Shown here: piece by piece, positions 9,146-18,245 of the stretch | Layout of the letters: each line of letters starts with the position of its first letter | Position numbering within the stretch: position 1 is the stretch's first letter | Source of the DNA: Glutamicibacter arilaitensis Re117 | GTDB lineage: Bacteria; Actinomycetota; Actinomycetes; Actinomycetales; Micrococcaceae | Direction: 5' to 3' | DNA: 64,000 nucleotides | Assembly (NCBI RefSeq): GCF_000197735.1 | Contig: NC_014550.1 | Coordinates: forward strand, 3,472,001 to 3,536,000 | Program-made: the position numbers and the translations under genes | Notes under the pieces: model-generated | Databases searched by the model: none | The model's input: only the letters and a program-made list of their open reading frames with translations | Told to the model about the DNA's origin: nothing

Positions 9146-9781
9146 ATGGCCAACTCGATCTCCGAAAGGCTCACGCAGACCCTGCGAGAACGCATCAACC
9201 GCGGAGAGCTCGCCCCTGGCACCCTGGTGATCGAACCGGCGTTGGCCCAGGAATTCGAGGTTTCGAAAACCCCGGTGCGCGAATCATTGCGCCAGCTCAC
9301 CAGCGAAGGGTTATTGCAGGTGTTGCCCAAGAAGGGCTACCTGGTGCGGGCGATCTCGATGAACGATGTCTATGAAGTCCTGGAACTGCGAAGCCTGCTC
9401 GAGCCGCATGTGGCAGGACAGGTATCTGCCATGCACTCGGCAGCCTTGATCGTTTCCCTGGCCGGGCATCTAGAAGCCCAGGAAAAACTGGCCGTCAGCG
9501 ACCCCATAGCCTCAATGCACGCTGCCCAGCGCTTTCATAGCGAATTGGCCGCGGCATCGCGCAACTCGCGCATTGTGGCCAGCTTGGAGAACTGCTTCAC
9601 GCAGACCGCACGCGCGCACTATGTACTGCCCTCCATGCAGCCCTACATGTCGCAATCCGATGAGCTGAGCGAGCACCAGCAAATCCTGGCCACCATCCAG
9701 CAGTCTGACCCCGAAGCGGCCACCCGGGCCATGGCACTGCATCTGGACTCCATCCGGCGCGCGATGCTCGGACAAGCCTAG
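9146..9781 (+). CDS. GntR/FCD-family transcriptional regulator
   Basis: 211 residues. Residues 1-70 form a GntR winged helix (L-R-E-R-I-N-R-G-E-L-A-P-G-T, then V-S-K-T-P-V-R-E-S-L-R-Q-L). Residues 75-205 form the all-helical FCD effector domain with the metal-binding pattern R-S-L-L-E-P and a late H-x-x-x-I. Divergence from the MHS transporter-lldD operon predicts control of that operon by its hydroxy or keto acid, and autoregulation. Confidence 0.85.
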   Translation: MANSISERLTQTLRERINRGELAPGTLVIEPALAQEFEVSKTPVRESLRQLTSEGLLQVLPKKGYLVRAISMNDVYEVLELRSLLEPHVAGQVSAMHSAALIVSLAGHLEAQEKLAVSDPIASMHAAQRFHSELAAASRNSRIVASLENCFTQTARAHYVLPSMQPYMSQSDELSEHQQILATIQQSDPEAATRAMALHLDSIRRAMLGQA

Positions 9782-9886
9782 TTCCAGCACCCCCTCGAAT
9801 CCCAAGGCAGCGTGGCACTGGGCGCAACGACATCTACTCGGGCAGGACCTTAGCTGCCCGCCGAGCGCTTGCCTGTCCCTGGCGGT

Positions 9887-11227
9887 TCAGCTGCCCAGGC
9901 GCATCCATGCAGTGCTCTTGGCACGAAGCGACAAGGTCACCCCGCGAGCAGCCATATAGCCAATGGCGAAGGCAACCCAAATCCACAAGATCGAACTGTG
10001 AGCATCGGAAGCAAACGCTTGGACTGCCCAAAGCATCGGTGCATAGAGAACCAGGTTCACTACGCCCACCAGTCCGAGGTAGCGGGCATCTCCGGCGCCA
10101 ATGAGTACGCCATCAAGCACGAATACCAAACCGCACAACGGCTGGGACAATGCCAGGATCCATAGGCCTACCGTGGTCAGCTGGCGGATCTGCTCATCTG
10201 GTGTGAAGATCATCGGGAACACCCACGAGGTGGCCAACAGCAAGGCGCCTGTGGCGATGCCGAAGTAGATTCCCCAGCGGCTCATGATGCCGGTGAGCTT
10301 GCGAACCCGCGCCGCATCTCCACGCCCCAGTTCCTGGCCAATCATTGCTTGGGCGGCGATAGCCAGGGCGTCCAACGCGAAGGCCAGGAAGCTGAAAATG
10401 GTGAAGACCAGCTGATGCGCGGCCAGGGTCTGCGTGCCGGAATTGGTGGCAACAATAACGGTGAGCAGCAGTGCGGCGCGCATGCTCAGGTTGCGCAGCA
10501 TCAGCCACGATCCGACTTGCCCGGTGGAGATAAAACCGGACCAGCTCGGAGCCATGGATATCCCCTGCTGGCGAATACGTGGCAAGATCATCCACAAATA
10601 CACCGCGGCCATAATCCACTGGGCAATGGAAGTACCCAGAGCGGCACCGGCCACCGACATGTTCGCACCGTAGACCAACGAAAAATTCAGTACGATATTC
10701 AGGCCGAATCCTGCGGTGGCAACCACCAGCGGGGTTTTGGTATCTTGCATTCCGCGCAACACTCCGGTGGCGGCAAGGACCAGCAGCATGGCTGTCAATC
10801 CGGGCAACGAATAGTGGATGTAGTCCACGGCAAATTCTGCAGTGGCGCCCTGGCCACCCATCATCGAGACCAGGCCCTCCGCGGTGAAATATCCCAAGCT
10901 GGAGAGCACGATTCCAAGCACCACGGCAAACCACATGCCATCACGGCCAGCGGCCATGGCCTTGGGCAGATTGCCTGCGCCGATGGCTCTGGCCACGGCA
11001 GGAGTAGTGGCATAGGCCAAGAAAATCATGAGCCCTACCGCGGTCTGGAGCACCGTGGTGCCCAACGCGGCACCAGCCAATTCCTGGACGCCAAGGTGCC
11101 CCACTATGGCCGAGTCGGCCATGAGGAACAGCGGTTCAGCAATTAGCGCGCCCAAGGCAGGAACAGCTAAGGCAAGGATTTGCCGGGAAATGCTTCGCGG
11201 GGAATCAGTGGGGGTTGAAGGGTTCAC
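9887..11227 (-). CDS. MATE-family efflux transporter (DinF-like)
   Basis: 446 residues, twelve predicted helices in two homologous halves. The N-terminal region I-L-A-L-A-V-P-A-L-G-A-L-I-A-E-P-L-F-L followed by D-S-A-I-V-G-H-L-G is diagnostic of MATE transporters, DinF branch, which export drugs or metabolites by cation antiport. It is alone on its strand; the upstream 200 bp are shared with the divergent metallo-hydrolase gene. Confidence 0.85.
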   Translation of the reverse strand: MNPSTPTDSPRSISRQILALAVPALGALIAEPLFLMADSAIVGHLGVQELAGAALGTTVLQTAVGLMIFLAYATTPAVARAIGAGNLPKAMAAGRDGMWFAVVLGIVLSSLGYFTAEGLVSMMGGQGATAEFAVDYIHYSLPGLTAMLLVLAATGVLRGMQDTKTPLVVATAGFGLNIVLNFSLVYGANMSVAGAALGTSIAQWIMAAVYLWMILPRIRQQGISMAPSWSGFISTGQVGSWLMLRNLSMRAALLLTVIVATNSGTQTLAAHQLVFTIFSFLAFALDALAIAAQAMIGQELGRGDAARVRKLTGIMSRWGIYFGIATGALLLATSWVFPMIFTPDEQIRQLTTVGLWILALSQPLCGLVFVLDGVLIGAGDARYLGLVGVVNLVLYAPMLWAVQAFASDAHSSILWIWVAFAIGYMAARGVTLSLRAKSTAWMRLGS

Positions 11228-11432
11228 GCTCCCACTTTACGAATAGCCGAGGTCTTTCACCATTTGCACCCGCCAGGCAAGACATCTTGGCGATATCGAC
11301 AGCTCTGGAAGAAGGTGGCCGCAGCGACTACTTTGGAAGCACACAGCAGGCCAGTTTCTTGCAGCGTTTGAAAGGGCAGGTATACCCGTGGGCTCAGAAT
11401 AAACCGGGCATTGGCAGTGTGCAGGATGCGCC
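11228..11432. other. Intergenic promoter region between MATE and MBL-fold genes
   Basis: About 205 bases with no convincing gene. The last 33 bases are in frame with the following gene and encode C-A-G-C (11418-11429), a match to the zinc-binding N-terminus of that protein family, but they contain no usual start codon. The in-frame TAA is at 11400-11402. Confidence 0.4.
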
Positions 11433-12221
11433 GTGGAATTTCCGCCGGGAGCACAACCGTCTGGACAGTGTCCTATTTGCGCCGATGAACGCCAATACTT
11501 CCCCGGCGGCACACAGCGCTGGGTGCGGACCGAAGAGTTGCTCCAGGACGGTCATGAATTGACTTTGACCTCCCTGGAACCGGGCCTGACGGCAATTTCT
11601 TGCCCCGAGATCGGGATCGGGCAAGGCGCCTTGCTGGTGGAGAGCACCGAAGGGAATTTGCTGTTTGATGTTCCCGGACTGATCACTGACCAGATCATCG
11701 ATTGGCTGAAGTCGCGTGGACGCTTGGCTGGAATCGTAGCCAGCCACCCGCATATGTATGGAGTGCAGCAGCAGTTCAGCCAGGCCATGGAAGATGCGCC
11801 GATTTATATTGCTCGCAAAGATGCCCAATGGGTGCAATATTCTTCTGCCGCGATGACCCTGTGGGACGACGAGTTCGAGGTGCTGCCTGGTCTGAAGCTG
11901 CTGCAAATAGGCGGACATTTCCCCGGGAGCACCGTTGCCGGTTGGGAGGCCGGTGCCGATGGGCGCGGGGTGTTGTTTGCAGGTGACGCAATTTTTCCGG
12001 TGGCCGATGGCAATGTGACTTTCCTGCGCAGTTACCCAAATAGGATTCCACTTTCCGCCGCTGTAGTGCGCCGGCTGGCCAAGAGCGTGGAAGCGCTGGA
12101 ATTTGACCGGCTCTATAATAATTTCGCCACCTGCATCCAAAGCGATGCCCACCGCATCGTGCAGTTCTCTGCTGAGCGTTATGCCCGGTGGGTATCAGGA
12201 GAACTTGACCATTTAACCTGA
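11433..12221 (+). CDS. MBL-fold metallo-hydrolase-like protein with N-terminal zinc ribbon remnant
   Basis: 262 residues from GTG at 11433. It begins with a C-P-I-C-A-D-E-R-Q-Y-F segment, the second knuckle of a small zinc ribbon seen in a family of actinobacterial MBL-fold proteins, then the MBL domain. The usual H-x-H-x-D-H is altered to S-H-P-H-M-Y-G, while G-G-H-F-P-G-S and F-A-G-D-A keep later metal positions. Hydrolase activity is therefore uncertain. The first C-x-x-C knuckle lies just upstream of the first available start codon, so translation may begin at an unusual codon. Confidence 0.7.
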   Translation: MEFPPGAQPSGQCPICADERQYFPGGTQRWVRTEELLQDGHELTLTSLEPGLTAISCPEIGIGQGALLVESTEGNLLFDVPGLITDQIIDWLKSRGRLAGIVASHPHMYGVQQQFSQAMEDAPIYIARKDAQWVQYSSAAMTLWDDEFEVLPGLKLLQIGGHFPGSTVAGWEAGADGRGVLFAGDAIFPVADGNVTFLRSYPNRIPLSAAVVRRLAKSVEALEFDRLYNNFATCIQSDAHRIVQFSAERYARWVSGELDHLT

Positions 12222-12265
12222 GTTTTCCGGCTCAAGCATTAAATATGCCTTATTTGGAATATTTC

Positions 12266-13465
12266 TCAGGAGCGGAGTGAAGGATCGTTCTTCGACAAGA
12301 AGGAGGCCAGAATAACCGCTAGGACTTGCAGTCCTGCCACGCTGAGCACGACGCTTCCCCAGCCATAGTGGATGAAGGGGATACCAATGAGCCAGCCCAA
12401 GAGTGACGAGCCGACGTAGTAGAACAGGTTGTACAAGCTCGATGCCTGGGCGCGAGCTCCAGTGGCCAATACCGGAACCCAACCGCTGGCCACAGCATGG
12501 GCGGCAAAGAACCCAGCGGTGAAGATCAGCAAGCCCAAAATGATCAGTACCAAATTGCCGGCCAACGTCCCCAGCAGCCCCAGTGCGCTGACCAAGATGC
12601 TGATCCGCAGGGTGTTACGGCGTCCTAGCTTGGCTACTACTTTTCCACTGGCCACCGACGTATAGGTTCCAGAGAGATAAGCCAGGAACACCAGCGCCGC
12701 CAGTGACGGCGGGATCAAGTAGGGCGCGGCTTCGAGCCGGAATGCCAGATAATTGTAGACGGCGACGAATCCACCCATGAGCAAGAACCCCTGGGCATAG
12801 ACCAGCGCCATCTTGCCGCGAAATGCGCGGGCGAATTTTCCGGCGATTGCACGCAAGCTTTGATTGCGGATCGGTTCGAAGCCTTGGGCATCCGGAGCTT
12901 TGAGCAAGAAGAACAGTGTGGCTATGGCAGCCATGATGCTCACCGCGGCGATCCCCCACCGCCATCCGGCAGGATCGCCCACGAAGCTGGCTACCAAACG
13001 TCCCGCCAGGCCGCCTAAGGTGGTCCCGGAAATATAGGTCCCGCTTGCCACCGCCACGGCCCGCGGGCTGATCTCATCGACGAGGAAGGCTAGTGCCGAA
13101 CCGGGTACGCCGGCAAGAGCAACGCCCTCAAAGAAACGGATCACCACCAGCACTTCAAAGTTCGCAGATTGCGTGCTGAGCAATCCCAGAGCCACCGAGG
13201 AAACCAAAGCGACGCAGATGACCTTCCGCCGGCCCATCCGATCAGAAATAATTGCCCAGGGCGTTACTGCCAGCGCCAATCCAAGGGTGGCCGAGGAGAC
13301 TGCCAAAGCTGCTTGGGAGGAAGAAATCTGAAAATAGCCAGCGATGACTGGCAGCAGTCCCTGTACCGCGTAGAGCTGCGAGAAGGTCGCAACACCCCCT
13401 ACGAACAGTGCCAACAGCATGCCCCGATAGGCAGGAGTATGCGGTTCAATTCCGGTAAAGGGCAC
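12266..13465 (-). CDS. MFS transporter (YnfM/AraJ-like)
   Basis: 399 residues with twelve predicted helices. The D-R-M-G-R-R-K loop after helix 2 and the G-S-A-L-A-F-L-V-D-E segment in helix 5 fit the small-substrate exporter branch of the MFS (YnfM, arabinose-efflux permeases). The ATG at 13465 lies three bases after the stop of the CPBP protease gene, so the two are co-transcribed with the protease first. Substrate unknown. Confidence 0.8.
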   Translation of the reverse strand: MPFTGIEPHTPAYRGMLLALFVGGVATFSQLYAVQGLLPVIAGYFQISSSQAALAVSSATLGLALAVTPWAIISDRMGRRKVICVALVSSVALGLLSTQSANFEVLVVIRFFEGVALAGVPGSALAFLVDEISPRAVAVASGTYISGTTLGGLAGRLVASFVGDPAGWRWGIAAVSIMAAIATLFFLLKAPDAQGFEPIRNQSLRAIAGKFARAFRGKMALVYAQGFLLMGGFVAVYNYLAFRLEAAPYLIPPSLAALVFLAYLSGTYTSVASGKVVAKLGRRNTLRISILVSALGLLGTLAGNLVLIILGLLIFTAGFFAAHAVASGWVPVLATGARAQASSLYNLFYYVGSSLLGWLIGIPFIHYGWGSVVLSVAGLQVLAVILASFLSKNDPSLRS

Positions 13466-13468
13466 GCT

Positions 13469-14239
13469 TTAGACTCCCATGGGAAGCAGCGGGTACAGCA
13501 GGTACACCACCAGCAGAGCCACCGTGTTGTTGATGACGTGCAGCATGTAGGAATACGCCATGGATTTGCCCGAGAGGATGTAGGCAAGGCCCATCATCAC
13601 ACCGAGCATGAAGTACGGAACGACTTCGAGCCACGAGCTGATGCCCGCACCGATGAAGTGGATCCCTGCGAACAGCACCGTGGAGACCAACGCACAGAGC
13701 CAGACATTGAACTTGCGTGAGAGCTTGCCGATCAGCAGATGGCGGAACAGGTATTCCTCCACGAAAGGGCCGAAGAGCGCAGTCACCACCAGCATCACCG
13801 GAAGCGGAACGGTGCCGGCCATGGATTCCAATGCAGCTTGGTTCTCGCTTGTCACCGCTTGGCCGGTCAGTCCAGCGATGATTGCGTTCACCGCAATGGT
13901 CAGCATCCAGCCGCCTGGCAGCATCAACCATTTGGCCACGGGGTGATACCGCATGGTTTTGAAGGATTCGAAGAATTGCGGGCCGCATTGGATCATCGCG
14001 AGGATGAAGAAACTGACATACAAGATCAGGTTGATCCCGAACAGCGCTTGGTCAGGCGTTGAGAATGCATCCATATATCCGGGGATCAGGCTGATCAGCC
14101 CGGCGGCGCCGCCGACAAAGAAGATCAGATAGGCAAGAACGGTCCAGAAATCACCTTTGGTAAATTTTCCGGCATCAAAGGTGCGTTGCCTAGGCCTCGG
14201 TGCCAAATAGGGATTCATGTACTCTGGCCGTTGTTGCAT
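13469..14239 (-). CDS. CPBP-family intramembrane glutamic protease (CAAX-type)
   Basis: 256 residues, about seven helices. All family motifs are present: E-E-x-x-x-R (V-E-E-Y-L-F-R-H-L-L-I-G), F-x-x-x-H (L-F-A-G-I-H-F) and H-x-x-x-N (M-L-H-V-I-N-N-T). Members are membrane proteases used in bacteriocin self-immunity or signal processing; the target here is unknown. The N-terminal 30 residues are basic and cytosolic. It leads a two-gene transcript with the MFS exporter. Confidence 0.85.
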   Translation of the reverse strand: MQQRPEYMNPYLAPRPRQRTFDAGKFTKGDFWTVLAYLIFFVGGAAGLISLIPGYMDAFSTPDQALFGINLILYVSFFILAMIQCGPQFFESFKTMRYHPVAKWLMLPGGWMLTIAVNAIIAGLTGQAVTSENQAALESMAGTVPLPVMLVVTALFGPFVEEYLFRHLLIGKLSRKFNVWLCALVSTVLFAGIHFIGAGISSWLEVVPYFMLGVMMGLAYILSGKSMAYSYMLHVINNTVALLVVYLLYPLLPMGV

Positions 14240-14310
14240 ATGACAAGCCTAATCGTCTTCCATGTGGATTCCCCTATAAGACCAACTGCCGGCATTCCCA
14301 GCGGCGGGGA

Positions 14311-15603
14311 TCACTGTCCGTTGTATTCGAAGTGCCAGGCTTCCGCATAGGGATTGCGACTTCCATCGGCCCGGAACTCCTCCAGATTCTTTCGGTGCAG
14401 CCAGTTGTACTTCTTCGAGTTGGATTTCAGCCACTTGTAGTATTTCCCGCGGAACGAATAGGCATGGGACTCGGGCACATCGATGGCCAGTCCCCAACCG
14501 TGGTTCGAAGTACCCGGTTTCGCTGCAATATACGCGCCGAGTTCCTTGTAGTAGTACTTCTGCGTGTCCAAGGTGCGATAGGCCAGGTCTACGTCGATGT
14601 TCTTGCCGAATTTTTTCTTGAACGCCGTGTTCATTCGCGTGAGATCCGCGAGCGCAGGAGCGGCGATCAAGGTCTTTTCCTTGTCCCAGGGAATAGCGGC
14701 GAGCATCGATTCAGGCAGCATTCCATTGGCTTTCTTCACAACCTGTTTACGGGTGTAGTTCTTCGTGTTGGAGGTTGGTGCGGTGCTTTTGCGTGCCAAC
14801 GCCGAAGCCTTCATCCAGCCATCCATTCCCTGGGTGCGCACGAAATACCAACCAGCCACCGGCCCACCGGCCTTCTCCCATCGCAGGTCCCGGTAGACAA
14901 TCGAGTTTTTCGGAATATCCCCGATGCGAAGCCGCTTGCCGGCAGCCGCGTAGAGATCCGTGCCCGAGGACTTCGTGAAGTAGCGATCGTTCAAGCCGGC
15001 CCGATTGGTCGTGTAGGCACCGGTATCGACTTGGCAGCCCTTGACGCAGGTTTGCACATGCTTGTGAGAAACCCAGCCAGTTTTTTTCTTGTAGGTGATC
15101 TTGTACCACCCATTGCTGGCCCGAGCTACTGCTTTGACAGCCGCATTCTCGGGCAAGGAACCTATGATCTTATGGCTGGTGCCTGCCCCTTGGCGGATGT
15201 TGACAGCAGCGGTCGCGTTGACCCACAGGTTGATTTTCTTCGATGGGCCGGACTTCGGCTTGGGTGCCGGATGGCGCGAGACGGCCTTGGCATATTTGTT
15301 GGAGATCCAGCCTGTTTTCTTCTTGTACGACACTTTGTACCAGCCATTGGCTGCCTGCTGGGAAACAGGCACCGTGGTGTTCTTCGGAATCGTGCGCACG
15401 ATTGCATATTTGGTGCTCTCGCCCTTGCGCATGTTCAGGTTGGCAGTGGTTTTCACACTGGCAACGCCGGTCTTAGCCAGCGGAACGGCAGCAGTCTCCA
15501 CAGCAGCCAGCGCCGGTGCAGCTTGGGACGGAACACCCAGCCCTACGAGTAGCAGTGACGCAGCCATCAAGGCCGCCAAGAATCGTGGACGCAGGATTCG
15601 CAT
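14311..15603 (-). CDS. Secreted SH3-domain D-alanyl-D-alanine carboxypeptidase (VanY/M15)
   Basis: 430 residues. A signal peptide of about 35 residues has an alanine-rich cleavage region, followed by three SH3-type repeats (about 55-110, 130-185, 215-275) with the recurring W-Y-K-V-S/T-Y-K-K-K-T-G-W-(I/V)-S. The C-terminus is an M15/VanY domain with zinc motifs S-N-H-G-W-G-L-A-I-D-V and E-A-W-H-F-E-Y, which cleaves D-Ala-D-Ala or a similar cell-wall peptide. ATG at 15603 has AAGGAG 11 bases upstream. The SH3 repeats probably bind peptidoglycan. Confidence 0.88.
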   Translation of the reverse strand: MRILRPRFLAALMAASLLLVGLGVPSQAAPALAAVETAAVPLAKTGVASVKTTANLNMRKGESTKYAIVRTIPKNTTVPVSQQAANGWYKVSYKKKTGWISNKYAKAVSRHPAPKPKSGPSKKINLWVNATAAVNIRQGAGTSHKIIGSLPENAAVKAVARASNGWYKITYKKKTGWVSHKHVQTCVKGCQVDTGAYTTNRAGLNDRYFTKSSGTDLYAAAGKRLRIGDIPKNSIVYRDLRWEKAGGPVAGWYFVRTQGMDGWMKASALARKSTAPTSNTKNYTRKQVVKKANGMLPESMLAAIPWDKEKTLIAAPALADLTRMNTAFKKKFGKNIDVDLAYRTLDTQKYYYKELGAYIAAKPGTSNHGWGLAIDVPESHAYSFRGKYYKWLKSNSKKYNWLHRKNLEEFRADGSRNPYAEAWHFEYNGQ

Positions 15604-15872
15604 TGCCTGACCGCTCCTTGCTTTCCGTGTGAAGACCAGTGGAAGCCGCACAGTCCGGCATCAGCCGTTGCGCCTTTGCTGGCAGAGGATCGTACCTCCC
15701 GATCCCGCCAACTGCTAAGAACAGTCGCTGGATGCTTCGCCTATTATTTCATAAAACCGGTCGTCAGGATCTGTTAATTGCCCCACGAGCCAGTCCGACG
15801 CGGAATTTCTATTCGAAGGCATAGAACGGACTCCCGACGCAGTGCAATTTGAAATGCTTCGCGAATCCGTGA

Positions 15873-15909
15873 CGTGCAGGCAATGCCTGCCGGCTGCACG
15901 CTAGTTTTT
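15873..15909 (+). terminator. Candidate rho-independent terminator
   Basis: CGTGCAG (15873-15879) pairs with CTGCACG (15894-15900), with GGCA/TGCC pairing inside, followed by CTAGTTTTTG. It points along the plus strand, where no intact gene precedes it, in the roughly 300-base gap between the VanY gene and the aquaporin relic. No other feature is seen in that gap. Confidence 0.4.
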
Positions 15910-15966
15910 GTCGAATCCCCCAGGGGCCTTATCGGCAAAGTCTGGGAACTACATCTTGCAGCTGAC

Positions 15967-16080
15967 TCAGGCAATCGCAGCACCAATGATTGGTGCCACG
16001 ATAAGCACCCATAGCTGCCCCAGCGCTTCTGGGCCCGCGGACCATGCCACGCCCAACGAACGTGCAGAGCAATCCCCCTT
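15967..16080 (-). pseudogene. Relic of an aquaporin C-terminus
   Basis: The minus-strand frame ending at TGA (15967-15969) encodes about 38 residues, C-S-A-R-S-L-G-V-A-W followed by S-A-G-P-E-A-L-G-Q-L-W-V-L-I-V-A-P-I-I-G. This closely resembles the end of AqpZ-type aquaporins: the second NPA box region N-P-A-R-S-L-G, then the last helix. Here N-P-A has become C-S-A, and nothing upstream resembles the rest of the channel. I read it as a fossil left by deletion of the gene body. Confidence 0.5.
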
Positions 16081-16094
16081 GAGCTTGGACGCGA

Positions 16095-16137
16095 CAATGC
16101 CGCAGCCAGAAGAGGTCTTCTTCGTGCTGCGGCATTG
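16095..16137 (-). terminator. Long hairpin downstream of the ABC exporter operon
   Basis: CAATGCCGCAG (16095-16105) pairs with CTGCGGCATTG (16127-16137), with an inner AGAAGA/TCTTCT stem. It lies 18 bases after the stop of the ABC gene on the minus strand. No T run follows, so it may stabilise RNA or stop transcription. Confidence 0.5.
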
Positions 16138-16154
16138 GTGTTGCTCGCCTGGAT

Positions 16155-18245
16155 TTAGCTCGTCAGTGGCTGATCCGGATCGTTGGCCCCAGGAGCATCG
16201 GCTAGCGGCATGCCGCCGGTTACTGCGGCTACCGCTGCAGTATCGGGATTCGCATCCACGTCCTCAGCCGGACCGGCGAACTGCGACTGGTACAACCGGT
16301 AGTACGCACCGCGGGATTCAAGCAGCTTCTCATGGTTGCCCTGCTCGACGATCTTGCCCGATTCCATCACCAAAATGGTGTCGGCATCGCGAATCGTCGA
16401 GAGCCGGTGGGCAATCACGAAGCTGGTCCTGTCGCTGCGCAACGCGGCCATGGCCTGCTGCACCAGCACCTCGGTACGGGTATCCACCGAGCTGGTCGCT
16501 TCATCGAGGATCAACAGCGACGGGTTGGCGACGAATGCACGGGCAATGGTGATCAGCTGCTTCTCACCGGCCGATACGTTTGTTCCTTCTTCGTCGATGA
16601 TGGTGTCGTAGCCATCTGGCAAGGCCCTGACGAAGCGGTCCACGAAGGTCGCATTGGCTGCTTCGATCACTTCCTCATCGGTGGCATCCAGGCGTCCGTA
16701 GCGGATATTTTCCATGATCGTTCCGCCAAAGAGCCATGCATCCTGCAGCACCATGCCCACCTTGGAACGGAGGTCGGCACGGGACAGCGCAGTGATGTCC
16801 CGGTTATCGAGCATGATCTTCCCGGAGTTCAACTCGTAGAAGCGCATCACCAGATTCACCAGGGTGGTCTTGCCAGCCCCGGTAGGTCCCACAATGGCTA
16901 CCGTATGCCCCGGATCCGCGTCGAAGGACAGGTCCTCAATCAGCGGCTTGTCCGGGCTGTAGGAGAAAGACACGTTCTGGAAGGAGACATGACCGTCGGC
17001 ACGGACAGGCAAGGTCTCCTTCGCGTCATCCGGATCCTGCTCCTCGGCATCCAGCAGCTCGAAGGTGCGCTCGGCCGAAGCCACGCCGGACTGCAGCATG
17101 TTCGCTACGCCCGCAATCTGCCCCAGCGGCTGGGTGAACTCTCGGGAGTACTGGATGAACGCGGTTGCATCGCCCAGGCTCATGGTGCCCGAAGCCACGC
17201 GCAGCCCGCCCACTACGGCGATGCCCACGTAGGCCAGGTAGGACACGAAGTTCATTACCGGCATGATCATGCCCGAGACGAACTGGGCGCCGAAGCTGGC
17301 CCTGTACAGCTCCTCGTTGCGCACGGTGAAGCGTTCCACCATGTCTTCTTCGCGGCCGAAGACCTTCATCAGCTCGTGGCCGGAGAAGGATTCCTCGATC
17401 TGGCCGTTAAGCGCTCCGGTGTTCTTCCACTGCGCAGTGAACAGCTTCTGCGCCCGGGTGCCGATGATGCCCGCGGCAGCCGCGGACAGCGGCAGGGCCA
17501 CCAGCGCGATCAGCGCCATCTGCCAGGAGACCACGAACATCATGATCACGATGCCGATAACGGTCATGGCCGAGGAGACCAGCTGGCTCAGCGCCTGCTG
17601 CAGCGCATTCTGGATGTTGTCCACGTCGTTGGTCACGCGCGAGAGCAGATCCCCGCGCTGGCGCGTATCGAAGTAGTTCAGCGGCAACTTGTTGATCTTG
17701 TCCTCGACGTCCTTGCGCAAGTTGTAGACCACGCGCATGACCAGCTTGTTCAGCAGCCAGCCCGAGGCCCACGAGAAGAGCGAGGCGACGAAGTACATGG
17801 AGAGCACAATCAGGATGTACTGCGAAAGCTGGGTGAAGTCGATGCCCTGCCCGGGGACGAAGTCCACCTTGGAGAGCATGTCGGCCTGGGTTCCCTGCCC
17901 GGAGTCGCGCAGCTGCTGGATCACCAGCTCCGCCGGCGTGCCGGCCGGGATGTTCTTGCCGATCAGCCCGGCGAAGATCACGTCCATGGCCTTGCCCAGG
18001 ATCCGCGGTGCGATCACCGAGAGCACCACGTACACGGTGATCAGCGCGAACACCAGGACCATGCCCAGCTTGTACGGGGACATCAGCCCGACCAGGCGCT
18101 TGGCCGATGGCCAGAAATGCTCGGCCTTGCGCACCGGGGCGCCGCCGCTCCAGTCGTCGGCTCCCGCCGCGGCATCGAATTCGTTGACGTCCGCAAGCTC
18201 GCTTTCGAGCTGTTCCGGATCGATATTCTTCTGCTTCTTCGCCAT
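16155..18245 (-). CDS. ABC exporter half-transporter (subunit B)
   Basis: 696 residues: an acidic N-terminal extension, six membrane helices (about 55-370), then a nucleotide-binding domain (about 425-665) with Walker A G-P-T-G-A-G-K-T-T, signature V-S-A-G-E-K-Q and Walker B L-L-I-L-D-E-A-T-S-S-V-D. The catalytic glutamate is present. Its ATG directly follows the TAA of the partner gene, so the two form a heterodimeric multidrug or lipid exporter of the TM287/288 or TmrAB type. Substrate unknown. Confidence 0.88.
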   Translation of the reverse strand: MAKKQKNIDPEQLESELADVNEFDAAAGADDWSGGAPVRKAEHFWPSAKRLVGLMSPYKLGMVLVFALITVYVVLSVIAPRILGKAMDVIFAGLIGKNIPAGTPAELVIQQLRDSGQGTQADMLSKVDFVPGQGIDFTQLSQYILIVLSMYFVASLFSWASGWLLNKLVMRVVYNLRKDVEDKINKLPLNYFDTRQRGDLLSRVTNDVDNIQNALQQALSQLVSSAMTVIGIVIMMFVVSWQMALIALVALPLSAAAAGIIGTRAQKLFTAQWKNTGALNGQIEESFSGHELMKVFGREEDMVERFTVRNEELYRASFGAQFVSGMIMPVMNFVSYLAYVGIAVVGGLRVASGTMSLGDATAFIQYSREFTQPLGQIAGVANMLQSGVASAERTFELLDAEEQDPDDAKETLPVRADGHVSFQNVSFSYSPDKPLIEDLSFDADPGHTVAIVGPTGAGKTTLVNLVMRFYELNSGKIMLDNRDITALSRADLRSKVGMVLQDAWLFGGTIMENIRYGRLDATDEEVIEAANATFVDRFVRALPDGYDTIIDEEGTNVSAGEKQLITIARAFVANPSLLILDEATSSVDTRTEVLVQQAMAALRSDRTSFVIAHRLSTIRDADTILVMESGKIVEQGNHEKLLESRGAYYRLYQSQFAGPAEDVDANPDTAAVAAVTGGMPLADAPGANDPDQPLTS

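Noticed and set aside
14200..15552. A 450-codon plus-strand frame
   Set aside because: Antisense to the SH3/VanY gene; no recognisable protein and no ribosome site.
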